Shown here: in pieces, positions 13,297-22,863 of the stretch
Layout: each line of letters begins with the position of its first letter
Position numbering within the stretch: position 1 is the stretch's first letter
Assembly (NCBI GenBank): GCA_027067055.1
Contig: JAMOMK010000114.1
Span: forward strand, 1-64,000
Origin: Lysobacterales bacterium
Lineage (GTDB): Bacteria > Pseudomonadota > Gammaproteobacteria > Xanthomonadales > Marinicellaceae
Direction of reading: 5' to 3'
Length of the DNA: 64,000 bases
Notes under the pieces: model-generated
Told to the model about the DNA's origin: nothing
Database searches by the model: none
Seen by the model: only the letters and a program-made list of their open reading frames with translations
Program-made: the position numbers and the translations under genes

Positions 13297-14763
13297 TTAT
13301 TTAGAACTTTCGTTAATTAAGTATTGCACCATCATGGCGACTGGTCGTCCGGTTGCGCCTTCTTTTTTGTTATTCCAAGCAGTTCCTGCTATATCTATAT
13401 GTGCCCAGTTGACATCTTCACAGAAGCGGCTTAGGAAACAACCTGCTGTAATTGAACCACCAGCGAAACCACCAACGTTTTGCATATCAGCAAATGTGGT
13501 ATCAATTTGTTTTTGGTATTCATCCCATAAAGGCAATTGCCATGCTTTGTCATTAACTTGGATGCCAGCATTTAAAATATCTTGTGGTAATTGAGTCTGT
13601 TTTGACATGACGGCAGAGGCGACATGGCCTAATGCAATAACACAAGCCCCTGTTAATGTGGCTAAATCAATCAACACTTGTGGTTTGTACTCTTGTGCGT
13701 AAGTGAGCGCATCGCATAAAATCATACGGCCTTCAGCATCTGTATTTAACACTTCAATGGTTTTGCCTGAATAACTTGTGACAACATCGCCTGGTCGGTA
13801 AGCATCTCCATCAGGCATGTTTTCAACAGCTGGGACAATCATGACTAAGTTAATCGGCAATTGCATTTCGGCAACAGCGACAAAAGTTCCAAAAACAGTT
13901 GCAGCTCCGCACATATCGTATTTCATTTCATCCATATTAGGACCTGGTTTTAATGAGATGCCGCCTGTGTCAAATGTTATGCCTTTACCGACTATAACAT
14001 GTGGCTTTTGGGTTTTCTTTGCACCTGTGTATTTTAAAACAACCATTTTTGGTGAGTTTCGTGAACCACGAGCAACAGCGAGCAATGAACCCATTTTGAG
14101 TTTTTGCATTTTCTTTTCATCTAAAATGGTGAGTGAACAATTATCGTATTTTTTGGCAATACCTTTGGCGTGCTTTGCTAAGTAATCGGGATTGCATATA
14201 TTGGGAGGTAAATTTCCTAGTGCGCGGGTGGTCTCAACGCCTGTTGCTATGGCAGCAGCATGTTTAACTGCGTTAGCTGATTTTTTATCAGCATACATGG
14301 ACATTGATGTTAGGCTGTGTTTATCACCTTTTTTGAAAATTTTTGTGACTTCATAACGGTACGTAGCATAGGATGCGGCGATTGCACTAATTTTTGTGAC
14401 AGTTGCTGAATCAAAATCAATATAGGCTAATGAAGATATGTAGTTACTTACCGTTTTTACTGGAGTCTTAACAACGGCCTTTACTGCTCTTATTGTTGCC
14501 GATTGAATAGTGCCTAGAACGCATTTATTTTTATCACCAAGTCCAACAAGAATAACTCTTTGGCCAGAATCTGCAAATAATGTTAAAGTTTCACCTGATT
14601 TGCCCGAGAAGTCTTTTGTCTTGATACGTGCACTGATTTGTTTATTTATTATTTCATCTGCTTCTTTTGCTATGGCGTTTAATTTGGCATCTGAGAAAAT
14701 CCCAATAAATAAAGCATCAGCTTTTGATTTGATTGGGGTCATCAATGATGAGGTGATTTTCAT
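13297..14763 (-). CDS. pepA: leucyl (cytosol) aminopeptidase PepA
   Basis: 488 residues from the ATG at 14,763. I prefer this start over one four codons upstream because GGAG lies 7 bases before it (GGAGAAACGCATG). The C-terminal M17 catalytic domain has the zinc and catalytic segments VGKGITFDTGGISLKPG, MKYDMCGAATVFG and the signature VLNTDAEGRMILCDALTY (NTDAEGR). The domain before it starts near TRALGNLPPNICNP. PepA is a cytoplasmic di-metal hexameric aminopeptidase and in E. coli also a DNA-binding cofactor of Xer recombination. It is divergent from lptF, as in many gammaproteobacteria. The usual downstream holC is missing. Confidence 0.96.
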   Translation of the reverse strand: MKITSSLMTPIKSKADALFIGIFSDAKLNAIAKEADEIINKQISARIKTKDFSGKSGETLTLFADSGQRVILVGLGDKNKCVLGTIQSATIRAVKAVVKTPVKTVSNYISSLAYIDFDSATVTKISAIAASYATYRYEVTKIFKKGDKHSLTSMSMYADKKSANAVKHAAAIATGVETTRALGNLPPNICNPDYLAKHAKGIAKKYDNCSLTILDEKKMQKLKMGSLLAVARGSRNSPKMVVLKYTGAKKTQKPHVIVGKGITFDTGGISLKPGPNMDEMKYDMCGAATVFGTFVAVAEMQLPINLVMIVPAVENMPDGDAYRPGDVVTSYSGKTIEVLNTDAEGRMILCDALTYAQEYKPQVLIDLATLTGACVIALGHVASAVMSKQTQLPQDILNAGIQVNDKAWQLPLWDEYQKQIDTTFADMQNVGGFAGGSITAGCFLSRFCEDVNWAHIDIAGTAWNNKKEGATGRPVAMMVQYLINESSK

Positions 14764-14902
14764 GCGTTTCTCCATAATATTAAATGTTTATGTTAAGATT
14801 CGCTTTTTTGGAATAGTTGGTGCTATTTCTTAACTGGTTAAGCATTCTAAACATTAAATGTGCTTAGTGCCAGTATTTAATGAACGCTAAAGAGATTTTA
14901 TA

Positions 14903-15970
14903 TTGCAAATATTAGGTAAATATCTTAGGAAAGAAACACTTATAGCATTTTTTGCTATTTTATTGGTGTTATTAGTGTTAACTATTGGAAATTCGTTCGC
15001 GGGAACTTTGCGTGCGATTGCTCGGGGTGTGTTGCCAGCATCTATGGTCTATGTGGAACTTGGCTTGCGCAGCATAGATGCGTTAACAATTTTATTGCCT
15101 TTGGCATTGTATTTAGCCGTTCTTTTTAAGTTGGCCCAATTATACCGCAATCATGAAGCAGTTATCTTTCACACTTCTGGTATCAGTAGTATGAAGATGT
15201 TAAAAATGTACCTCCCTTTGATGAGTTTCTTTTTTGTTTTCTTGTTGCTTCTATCGGTTTTTGTTCTTCCTGTTGTCTCTCGCACATCTGAAAAATTAAC
15301 CTTAGCTGCTAGTAAAAACATTTCACTAATGGGGCTGAAGGAAGGTGTCTTCCAGGAAATATCTGGTAGTAATTCAGTGATATATGTTCGAAAATTAAAT
15401 GTTGAAGAAAATAGGTTGGAAAATATATTTCTTAACATTAGGCATGAGGACAGAGTTGATACATTAACGGCAGAATACGGTTATCAGTATGAAGATGAGC
15501 AAACTAAAGAGCGCTACATATCTTTGTATAATGGTTTTCGTAACGAGGGTGTGCCAGGTAGTAAAATGTATAATTTAATGAAGTTTGAACGTAATGACAT
15601 AAAGTTACCTCGCTTAAAAGGCAAGTCAGTTGATGTGGATGAAAAAGGCAAATCATTTTTTGAATTAATGAGTTCTGACCGGTTAGTTGATAAAGCAGAA
15701 ATTCACCATCGTTTATCTCCGGCATTTAATATTGTCGTTCTGGTTATATTGGCACTATCACTTTCGAAAACATCTCCTCGAGATGGCAAGTATGGCAGTT
15801 TGATTTTGGGTTTGTTGGTATTTACGGCTTATATTAATCTTTTATTTATTGCAATTTCCATGATTGAACAAGGCAAAATCCCTTTTTGGTTGGGAGTGTG
15901 GTGGGTTCATGCACTATTTCTTGCTTATGGGTTTTACCGAATTCATAAAGCCGACAGTTCTAATAGGTAA
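14903..15970 (+). CDS. lptF: LPS export permease LptF
   Basis: 355 residues starting at TTG (14,903) with AAAGAGA upstream. The N-terminus has two hydrophobic helices (LIAFFAILLVLLVLTIGNSF; ALTILLPLALYLAVLFKL), and a third lies near 100-120. A periplasmic beta-jellyroll follows (about 130-265) and three C-terminal helices close the protein. This is the LptF/LptG layout. LptF and LptG form the membrane part of the LptB2FGC transporter that lifts LPS from the inner membrane. It is divergent from pepA and followed after 5 bp by lptG. Confidence 0.93.
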   Translation: MQILGKYLRKETLIAFFAILLVLLVLTIGNSFAGTLRAIARGVLPASMVYVELGLRSIDALTILLPLALYLAVLFKLAQLYRNHEAVIFHTSGISSMKMLKMYLPLMSFFFVFLLLLSVFVLPVVSRTSEKLTLAASKNISLMGLKEGVFQEISGSNSVIYVRKLNVEENRLENIFLNIRHEDRVDTLTAEYGYQYEDEQTKERYISLYNGFRNEGVPGSKMYNLMKFERNDIKLPRLKGKSVDVDEKGKSFFELMSSDRLVDKAEIHHRLSPAFNIVVLVILALSLSKTSPRDGKYGSLILGLLVFTAYINLLFIAISMIEQGKIPFWLGVWWVHALFLAYGFYRIHKADSSNR

Positions 15971-15975
15971 GACTG

Positions 15976-17067
15976 ATGTTTACTGTATTGAACCGCTATA
16001 TTATCAAGTCTATAAGTTTGGGGTTAGTGTTGTCCGTCAGCATGTTTCTGACGTTAACCGTCTTATTAGACTTTATCAAGCAAGTTAATTGGATTGGAAC
16101 TGGAGATTTTACTGTTGGTAGCGCCATCTTTTATATTGTTCTAACAATACCTAGTTTAGTATTTGATTATTTTCCAGTTAGTGGTGTTGTTGGTTTGATG
16201 TTAGGTTTGGGCGCACTGGCTGCCAACTCTGAATTAGTTGTCATACAGTCTTATGGCCTAAGCCGCATAAAATTAGCGGGTGTTGTGATTTTGACTTTTA
16301 TTGTTTGGTTGGTTCCACTCATGCTAATAGGTGAATATGTTGTACCACCAGCTAAGCTTATGGCAGAGTCTTATCGAAGTACAAAAATGAGTAACGATGT
16401 TGGACTGGGGCTTAATTCAGGTGTTTGGCTACGCGATGGCAATGTTATTTTTAATGCCACACCAATTGGCAATGCTTATGACATTAAGAATGACAACATC
16501 GAAATGAATGATGTAACAGTGTATGAACTCGATGATAAGCTACAAGTTGTTAAAGTATCAAAAGCACAAAAAGCGAAACACAGCAATGGCAATTGGGAGC
16601 TTTCTAGATTAGAGGTAACGGATTTTACCGAGTTTGGAGTCAAAACTCAGCTTGTAGATAAACAAATTTGGCCATCACGTATAAAACCAGAAATTTTAAG
16701 CATTACACATTCACGCCCAAAATACTTGAGCATACGTGATATTTTAAAATACAAAAAATTTAAAAATAATGATGAACATGTGCCAGCAAAATATGATATT
16801 GCCTTATGGTCTAAAATATCTTTTCCATTGTTGGTATTAGCCATTGCTTTGTCAGGCTTACCATTTGTGTTTGGATTATTGCGCTCGGGAGGTTTTGGAC
16901 AGCGATTGTTGATTGGTATAATGTTAGGTGTTATTTTATACTTAATGAATCGAATGTTTCTAAATGTGGGAGAGGTTTTCCATATTCATCCGCTTGTTGT
17001 TTCTGTTTTACCATCGGCGACAATACTTACTTTTGTTTTATTATTGCTTAAGAAGCAAAAAAAATAA
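15976..17067 (+). CDS. lptG: LPS export permease LptG
   Basis: 363 residues with the same architecture as LptF. Membrane helices lie near residues 10-35, 45-75 and 95-120. A central periplasmic domain (about 130-265) contains NSGVWLRDGNVIFNATPIG, a well-conserved LptG segment. C-terminal helices are at about 270-360 (ISFPLLVLAIALSGLPFVFG; GFGQRLLIGIMLGVILYLM). It works as the LptF partner in the LPS exporter. The genes are 5 bp apart and surely co-transcribed. Confidence 0.94.
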   Translation: MFTVLNRYIIKSISLGLVLSVSMFLTLTVLLDFIKQVNWIGTGDFTVGSAIFYIVLTIPSLVFDYFPVSGVVGLMLGLGALAANSELVVIQSYGLSRIKLAGVVILTFIVWLVPLMLIGEYVVPPAKLMAESYRSTKMSNDVGLGLNSGVWLRDGNVIFNATPIGNAYDIKNDNIEMNDVTVYELDDKLQVVKVSKAQKAKHSNGNWELSRLEVTDFTEFGVKTQLVDKQIWPSRIKPEILSITHSRPKYLSIRDILKYKKFKNNDEHVPAKYDIALWSKISFPLLVLAIALSGLPFVFGLLRSGGFGQRLLIGIMLGVILYLMNRMFLNVGEVFHIHPLVVSVLPSATILTFVLLLLKKQKK

Positions 17068-17099
17068 AAGCACATCCGTTTGTGTTGCTGGATTAATGT

Positions 17100-17519
17100 T
17101 TATTTAGTCGAGTTGTAAGTAGTGTGAGAATCACTAGCTAAGTCCATCCATGATTTGCTCTCTTTTGAAAAAAGCTTCCAAAATAATCCCAGCCCCAAAA
17201 GAGCTGTTGAAAAGATGCCAATAATAAACCTCATGCCTGCCTGTTTCCAAGAAAGCTGTTGTTGATTTCCGTTGTTTGGTTTTATATGGATTTGCCATGC
17301 TTTCATGCCAATAGTCTGACCACCGACCTTCCAAAAATAAATATAATAGAGTGCGATTTCACAAACAATAATGACCTGAAACCACCATGTATGGGCTTGA
17401 ACGTGATTACCTGCACGTAAAACCAGGGTGATTCCAGAGGTGACTATTAAAATCCCTATAACGGGAAATATATCATAAACAAAAGCAGCTATATGCTTTA
17501 ATACGTTGGTTTTAGACAT
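17100..17519 (-). CDS. RDD-family membrane protein
   Basis: 139 residues with about three membrane helices. The RDD family signature is visible in weakened form. The first helix begins HIAAFVYDIFPVIGILIV, where FVYD stands for the usual R-x-x-A-x-x-x-D. The second block is YYIYFWKVGGQTIGMKAWQI, where GQTIGMKAWQI is the typical G-Q-T-x-G-M-x-x-x-x-I segment. The third is AGMRFIIGIFSTALLGLGLF. Members are small inner-membrane proteins of mostly unknown role. It is convergent with lptG, 32 bp away, and is often found next to lptFG in gammaproteobacteria. Confidence 0.88.
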   Translation of the reverse strand: MSKTNVLKHIAAFVYDIFPVIGILIVTSGITLVLRAGNHVQAHTWWFQVIIVCEIALYYIYFWKVGGQTIGMKAWQIHIKPNNGNQQQLSWKQAGMRFIIGIFSTALLGLGLFWKLFSKESKSWMDLASDSHTTYNSTK

Positions 17520-17750
17520 GGATTATATATATTGAAAAGTTAATGTATTATAACTTTCTAAAAGATATAAATCTTTAAAAACAAAAATAAAAAAACTAAA
17601 AATCATTGAATAAATACTTTTCTTTTTGATTAAAGAAATGTATTCTAGACAAACTAAAAGTTGAGTGCAGCTGTAAAAGTGATAAATTTTATAAAAAAAT
17701 TATCCAATACAACTGATTTTCCTTAATCAAAAAAAGAGTGAAAACACGGT
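17520..17750. promoter_or_regulatory. divergent intergenic region
   Basis: About 230 very AT-rich bases between the divergent RDD gene and the TonB cluster. It must carry both promoters. I do not see convincing -35/-10 pairs or a Fur box, so I claim no specific site. Confidence 0.35.
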
Positions 17751-18530
17751 ATGTTTAATCGTAAAAATCAAAAGAGAAACGTTAACAAAATAGCAGCAGT
17801 TGTTTTATTGTTAGCAATGGGATGTATAAATGCACAACCCCTAAATACAGCAGTGCAAACAGCTGTAAATACAAACAAAGCCGCAGCGCAAGCGCAGGTA
17901 AGAATAGATAAGTTGAGTACGCAAACGGATACTTTAGTCGGACAATACAGACAAGTACTGAATGAGATTGAAAGTTTGAGAGCATACAATAAACAGTTGG
18001 AGGCTGTTGTTGGCGATCAAAGAGCTCAAGTAAAATCTATGAATACACAAATGACGACACTTGAACAAACCAATAGAGGTGTTGTTCCTATGATAATTGA
18101 AATGGTTGATGCTTTGGGTCAATTAGTTGAGGCAGATATACCGTTCAAAAAGGAGAAGAGACTTCAAAGGGTTGCTAATTTGGAGGTGTTGTTAGGAAAG
18201 CAAGACTTAACAACGGCAGAGTTATACAGAAAAGTAACAGAAGCCTATGGAATTGAGCTTGATTATGGTTCAACAGCAGAATCTTATCAAGGCGAATTAC
18301 CAGATGGTAAAAAAGTAGATTTCTTAAGAGTGGGTAGAAATATACTTGTTTACCAAACGTTTAACCAAGAAGTTTCAGGTTGGTGGAATCCAAATACTCA
18401 AAAATTTGAAACAATGGACAGGCGCTATAATGGTGAAATCAAAGAAGCTTTGAGAATTGCAAGTAAAAAAGCATCTCCTAATCTCGTTGGGTTGCCAGTA
18501 TTAGGTGCACAACAAGCAGGAGGTCAATAA
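17751..18530 (+). CDS. DUF3450 periplasmic coiled-coil protein of the TonB cluster
   Basis: 259 residues. A signal peptide (KIAAVVLLLAMGCINAQ) is preceded by a basic N-terminus. A long coiled coil spans about residues 45-110 (RIDKLSTQTDTLVGQYRQV and onward). A globular C-terminal part contains GRNILVYQTFNQEVSGWWNP and the end of the DUF3450 domain. In Shewanella and Vibrio relatives this protein is encoded first in the TtpC/TonB2-type cluster, as here, and is needed for energised outer-membrane uptake. Two bases separate its stop from the start of the next gene, whose AGGAGGT site lies inside this gene. Confidence 0.88.
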   Translation: MFNRKNQKRNVNKIAAVVLLLAMGCINAQPLNTAVQTAVNTNKAAAQAQVRIDKLSTQTDTLVGQYRQVLNEIESLRAYNKQLEAVVGDQRAQVKSMNTQMTTLEQTNRGVVPMIIEMVDALGQLVEADIPFKKEKRLQRVANLEVLLGKQDLTTAELYRKVTEAYGIELDYGSTAESYQGELPDGKKVDFLRVGRNILVYQTFNQEVSGWWNPNTQKFETMDRRYNGEIKEALRIASKKASPNLVGLPVLGAQQAGGQ

Positions 18531-18531
18531 C

Positions 18532-19881
18532 ATGAAGAACTTTAAAATGAAAAAAATATTATCATTAGCCGTTGTTGCATTATTTGTAAGCAATATGGCT
18601 TCGGCCCTTACGCTAACTGAATTAGTTGACGTTGTTAGAAAGTCAGCCACTGAAAGTTCAGCTGAAAACAGAAAGCGAGTCAATGAATTTAAGAGTCAGA
18701 GAAATCAACAACAAGCATTGCTAACAAAGGCAAAGGCAACATTGAAGTCTTTGGAAGCAAAAACAGATGAATTAAAGACAGAATTTGATGCTAATGAAGA
18801 AATGCTTGCAAATTTAGAAACTATTTTACATGAAAGAGCGGGTAACTTAGGCGAGATGCATGGAACTGTTAAGATTTTGGCTGGTGACTTACGCAGTCGA
18901 TTAGAAAATTCATTTACAAGTGCGCAATTTAGTGGACGTACTGAATTTTTGAAAAATTTAGCAGCCAACAAAGTACTGCCAAACATTGCTGAATTAAAGC
19001 AACTATGGCTAGAATTTACCAAAGAAATTGCAGAACAGGCAAAAACAGTTAAGTTTACAGCACCTGTATTAAATGGCAATGGTGAGATTGAAGAGAATGT
19101 GAAAGTTGTTCGATTGGGTGTTTTTAATGCTTTTGATATGGACGGTAATTTTTTAACTTGGAATGAAGAAGGTTCGGTTTTGTTTAGAAATAATAAACAG
19201 CCAACTGGAAAGTATAAGGATATGGCAGGTCAGTTTGTTAAAGCAGCTCCTGGAGCCCTTGTTCATGCACCAATTGACTATTCAAAAGGTCAAATTCTTG
19301 AGTTAGTAACAGCATCTCCAAGTCTGAAAGATAAAGTGAAACAAGGTGGCTTGGTTGGTTATGTTATTATTGGACTAGGAATAATTGGTCTGTTACTAGC
19401 CTTAGTTAAATTCTTAAGCTTATTGGCATCTGGTGCTAAGATTAAGAGTCAATTGAAGAACAAAACACCTAAATCAAATAATGCTCTAGGACGTATCATG
19501 TCAGTTTATACTGAAAACCCAGATGCTGATATTGAAACAATGGAGCTGAAGATGGATGAAGCAATTCTTCGTGAAACAGCCCCTCTTGAAAGTGGATTGT
19601 CATTCATTAAGGTAATGTATGTTATTGCGCCTCTTATGGGTTTATTAGGAACAGTTGTGGGTATGATTGCGACCTTCCAAATGATTACATTGTTTGGTAC
19701 AGGTGATCCAAAATCAATGGCTGGTGGTATTTCACAAGCCTTGGTAACAACTGTATTAGGATTGGTTGTTGCTATTCCTTTAACAATTCTCCACTCTGTT
19801 TTACAGTCAATGGCACGAAAACAAACGCAAATACTCGAAGAGCAAAGTGCAGGTATCATTGCACGTATAGCGGAGAAATAA
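18532..19881 (+). CDS. MotA/TolQ/ExbB proton-channel protein with long periplasmic N-terminus (TtpC-like)
   Basis: 449 residues from the ATG at 18,532, chosen because a near-perfect AGGAGGT sits 7 bases before it. A signal sequence (ILSLAVVALFVSNMASA) precedes a coiled-coil region (about 45-110) and a periplasmic domain. A membrane helix at about 283-305 (LVGYVIIGLGIIGLLLALVK) follows, then an ExbB/TolQ channel domain with YVIAPLMGLLGTVVGMIATF and GGISQALVTTVLGLVVAIP. TtpC proteins link ExbB2/ExbD2/TonB2 to certain receptors in vibrios. It is followed by a second, short ExbB after one base. Confidence 0.9.
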   Translation: MKNFKMKKILSLAVVALFVSNMASALTLTELVDVVRKSATESSAENRKRVNEFKSQRNQQQALLTKAKATLKSLEAKTDELKTEFDANEEMLANLETILHERAGNLGEMHGTVKILAGDLRSRLENSFTSAQFSGRTEFLKNLAANKVLPNIAELKQLWLEFTKEIAEQAKTVKFTAPVLNGNGEIEENVKVVRLGVFNAFDMDGNFLTWNEEGSVLFRNNKQPTGKYKDMAGQFVKAAPGALVHAPIDYSKGQILELVTASPSLKDKVKQGGLVGYVIIGLGIIGLLLALVKFLSLLASGAKIKSQLKNKTPKSNNALGRIMSVYTENPDADIETMELKMDEAILRETAPLESGLSFIKVMYVIAPLMGLLGTVVGMIATFQMITLFGTGDPKSMAGGISQALVTTVLGLVVAIPLTILHSVLQSMARKQTQILEEQSAGIIARIAEK

Positions 19882-19882
19882 G

Positions 19883-20410
19883 ATGTTATTCCAGTTAAAA
19901 GAAGCCTGGTTTAAAATTCTTAGTTTTATTGATATGGGTGGTCCAGTATTATGGGCCATCATGGCAGTCTTATTTTTTATGTGGCTTATGGTTATCGAGC
20001 GCTTGTGGTATTATCTGGTGACTTTCCCAAAGAAGAGAAGTGCAATTCTTACAATGTGGGACAATAGAGTAGATACGACTAGTTGGTACGCGAAAAGAAT
20101 AAGAGAGCAGTACATATCTGAGGCAAATATAGATTTAAAGTCTGGCCTGGGTTTTCTAGATTCACTGGTTGCAATTAGTCCGTTATTGGGATTGTTTGGC
20201 ACAGTATATGGAATGCTAGGTGTATTTGAAATTATGGCTACCGAAGGAACCTCAAATGCCCGCGCGATGGCAGGTGGTGTTGCAAAAGCAACAGTTCCAA
20301 CTATGGCGGGTATGATTGCAGCATTATCAGGAATTTTTTTTACAACCTATTTTAAGCAAAAAGCACAGGTTGAAACTCAGAAGCTTGAAGATTCCATGAT
20401 TCAACACTAA
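19883..20410 (+). CDS. exbB: ExbB proton-channel subunit
   Basis: 175 residues, the compact ExbB2 type. The first membrane helix is VLWAIMAVLFFMWLMVIERL. The channel helices carry LVAISPLLGLFGTVYGMLGV and MAGGVAKATVPTMAGMIAAL, the conserved TolQ/ExbB core with its threonine-lined pore. With ExbD it converts proton motive force into motion of TonB in the inner membrane. It lies one base after the TtpC-like gene and 78 bp before exbD. Confidence 0.93.
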   Translation: MLFQLKEAWFKILSFIDMGGPVLWAIMAVLFFMWLMVIERLWYYLVTFPKKRSAILTMWDNRVDTTSWYAKRIREQYISEANIDLKSGLGFLDSLVAISPLLGLFGTVYGMLGVFEIMATEGTSNARAMAGGVAKATVPTMAGMIAALSGIFFTTYFKQKAQVETQKLEDSMIQH

Positions 20411-20488
20411 GAAAGAGCGAACCAAATGAGAGTGAACTATAAATTATAGTCACTTACAACAAACAAAAAATTATATAGAGGTCTAGAA

Positions 20489-20890
20489 ATGAGACGTAGA
20501 CATTTTCAAGAAGATGAAGCAGAAATCAATATCACACCGATGTTGGATGTGGTATTTATTATGTTGATATTCTTTATCGTAACAACATCGTTCGTTAAAG
20601 AAACAGGTGTGTCAATTAGTCGCCCATCGGCATCATCTGCAAAACAAGTGAAAAAAGGTAACATCCTAGTAGCAATTAAAGACACTGGGAAAATCTGGAT
20701 TAATAAGCGTGAAATTGATATTAGAGCCGTGCGAGCAGTGGTTGAAAAAATGCATGCAGAAAACCCTGAGGGGTCAGCTGTAATTATTGCAGACAGGGGT
20801 TCGAGAACAGGTGATTTAGTGACTGTAATGGATCAAATTAAAGCCGCTAAAGTTGAAAAGATTTCAATTGCAGCGACAAAAGCTGATTAG
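20489..20890 (+). CDS. exbD: ExbD proton-channel subunit
   Basis: 133 residues. The N-terminus EAEINITPMLDVVFIMLIFF gives the single membrane helix with the proton-carrying aspartate (D of MLDVVF). The periplasmic domain follows, with VAIKDTGKIWINKREID and the terminal VTVMDQIKAAKVEKISIAAT. An AGAGG sits before the ATG. It partners the adjacent ExbB and TonB. Confidence 0.94.
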   Translation: MRRRHFQEDEAEINITPMLDVVFIMLIFFIVTTSFVKETGVSISRPSASSAKQVKKGNILVAIKDTGKIWINKREIDIRAVRAVVEKMHAENPEGSAVIIADRGSRTGDLVTVMDQIKAAKVEKISIAATKAD

Positions 20891-20903
20891 TAAGGAGTTT
20901 TTT

Positions 20904-21542
20904 ATGAGTAGCATAGCAAGAGGTGGCATATCAATTATACCGGCTGGAATCATTACCTTCTTTTTATTTATAGGGATGTATTGGTTAGTAAATTTATCCA
21001 ACCATGAAAAGCCCAATGACGATGATAATATTTCCATTGATTTTTCTCCAGTTAAAATAGACGAAGATGTTAATCAAAAACAAAGGCGTATACCCAAAAA
21101 ACCACCGCCACCTAAAGAGCCGCCACCTCCGCCAAAAATGAATATTCAACAGAATCAGACGGTGTCTAATAATATGCCAACTCCAAATGTCCCAGCTTTA
21201 GATTTAGGCGTTGGTGGAGGAGGTCCATTTCTTGGAGCTATGGGTGCAGGTGTTGATATGGGTAAAGATGGTGGTATTATTCCAATTGTTACTATTGCAC
21301 CAAACTACCCAAGAAAAGCGGCAATTGCCAAAATTGAAGGATGGGTTGAGATGGAATTTACTATTACCGAAGTAGGGACGGTCGTAAGCCCTAAAGTAAT
21401 TGCATCAAAGCCAAGAAGAATTTTCGATAGAGAGGCGTTAAGGGCAATATTGAAATATAAATTTAAACCCAGGGTAGTTGACGGTGTAGCAATGACACAA
21501 GTTGCTACACAGCGAATAGACTTTAGATTGGCGAAGGATTAA
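20904..21542 (+). CDS. tonB: TonB energy-transducer protein
   Basis: 212 residues from the ATG at 20,904, chosen for the AAGGAG 7 bases upstream; a longer frame overlaps exbD. An N-terminal membrane anchor (GIITFFLFIGMYWLVNL, no His as in E. coli SHLS) is followed by a proline-rich spacer (RRIPKKPPPPKEPPPPPK). The C-terminal TonB domain has NYPRKAAIAKIEGWVEMEFT and ends in FKPRVVDGVAMTQVATQRI. It is the TonB2 type, shorter than E. coli TonB, and spans the periplasm to touch TonB-dependent receptors. Confidence 0.93.
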   Translation: MSSIARGGISIIPAGIITFFLFIGMYWLVNLSNHEKPNDDDNISIDFSPVKIDEDVNQKQRRIPKKPPPPKEPPPPPKMNIQQNQTVSNNMPTPNVPALDLGVGGGGPFLGAMGAGVDMGKDGGIIPIVTIAPNYPRKAAIAKIEGWVEMEFTITEVGTVVSPKVIASKPRRIFDREALRAILKYKFKPRVVDGVAMTQVATQRIDFRLAKD

Positions 21543-21546
21543 TAAA

Positions 21547-22857
21547 ATGAAAAAGTATCTAAATTACACACTAGCACTTTTAGGATTAATAAGTTTTACT
21601 TTTACTTTTGCTGGAGAGATTAAAACAGGGAACCCTGAGCGTAAAAGATCTAGCAATGAAGCCATGACTGAAATGATCTATAAGAAATTTGTTAAATTAC
21701 AAGAAATGATAGCTGATGAGAAGTATGCTGAAGCAAGAACTGGGCTGACTTCACTAGCTAATAAGAGAATTAATGATTTTGAAAAGGCTAATATAAACCA
21801 ATATCTTGGCTGGATTGACTCAGCTGAGGGCAAATATATTGCAGCGGCAAATAAATTTAAAATTGCAATAGACTCAGACTCCTTGCCAAATAAGGCTCAT
21901 TTTTCAATGATGTTGCAAGTGGCACAAATTTTAATAGGTGGAGGCGAATTTAAACTGGGTCTTAAGGCATTAGAGGATTACTATAAGGTAACTGATATTA
22001 TTCAAGACTCTACTTTTGTCCTTGAGGCAAACGCTTATGCTCAGCTGGAACAGTTTAGAAAAGCAATACCGGTGCTTAAAAAAGGTATTGATTTGGCAGA
22101 TAAACCGCATGAAAATTGGTATTATTTACTGTATTCTTTGTATATGCAGACATCGCAGTTTCAACAGGCTGCTAAGACTTTAGAAAAGTTAATTGCAATC
22201 AACCCAAACAAAGAAGACTATTGGAAACGATTATCTGGTGTTTACTTTAACCTTAAAAAAGATGATAAGGCTTTAGCAGCTTTGATTTTGGCAGATAAAA
22301 ACGGTATGTTAAAAACAGGAAAAGACCAATTGAGACTGTATAAAATGTATTCTTTTCTTGAGGTGCCATATAAAGCAGCAAAGGTATTAGAGAGTGGATT
22401 AAAGTCAGGCATGATTGAGTCCACATACAAAAACTGGAAGTCATTAGGAGAGGCTTGGTACACATCAGCTGAAATGGATAAAGCATTAGAGGCTTTTGAT
22501 GAGGCTAGTAAAACTGCACAGGACGGCCAGATAGATTTTAGAAGAGCTTACATATATTTTGATAGAGAAGACTGGCCAAATGTGAAAAAAGCTTTGAATG
22601 CTGCTCTTGAAAAAGGAGGTTTAAAAGACAAAAAAGTTGGTCAAGCATGGTTGTTAATTGGCATGTCTAATAGTGAATTGGGCAATATGCCAGGTGCTAT
22701 TGCAGCTTTGAAAAAAGCTGCTAAATATAAAAGCACTCGTAACAATGCTGTTCAGTGGTTAGACCATATTGCTAGTCAACAAAAACGTTCAAAAGCTGAA
22801 GCAGAGCAAAGAAAAATGTTAGAAGAAAAAGCCTCTGATATTGTTAATGAAACCTAA
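21547..22857 (+). CDS. periplasmic TPR protein of the TonB cluster
   Basis: 436 residues with a signal peptide (NYTLALLGLISFTFTFA) and many tetratricopeptide repeats. Recognisable units include QQAAKTLEKLIAINPNKEDY, DKALEAFDEASKT and PGAIAALKKAAKYKS. The end is a charged helix. A TPR protein in this last position is typical of the Shewanella/Vibrio TonB2 clusters and may organise the machinery. The start is 4 bp after the tonB stop, so the five upstream genes and this one form one operon. Confidence 0.88.
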   Translation: MKKYLNYTLALLGLISFTFTFAGEIKTGNPERKRSSNEAMTEMIYKKFVKLQEMIADEKYAEARTGLTSLANKRINDFEKANINQYLGWIDSAEGKYIAAANKFKIAIDSDSLPNKAHFSMMLQVAQILIGGGEFKLGLKALEDYYKVTDIIQDSTFVLEANAYAQLEQFRKAIPVLKKGIDLADKPHENWYYLLYSLYMQTSQFQQAAKTLEKLIAINPNKEDYWKRLSGVYFNLKKDDKALAALILADKNGMLKTGKDQLRLYKMYSFLEVPYKAAKVLESGLKSGMIESTYKNWKSLGEAWYTSAEMDKALEAFDEASKTAQDGQIDFRRAYIYFDREDWPNVKKALNAALEKGGLKDKKVGQAWLLIGMSNSELGNMPGAIAALKKAAKYKSTRNNAVQWLDHIASQQKRSKAEAEQRKMLEEKASDIVNET

Positions 22858-22863
22858 AATCTT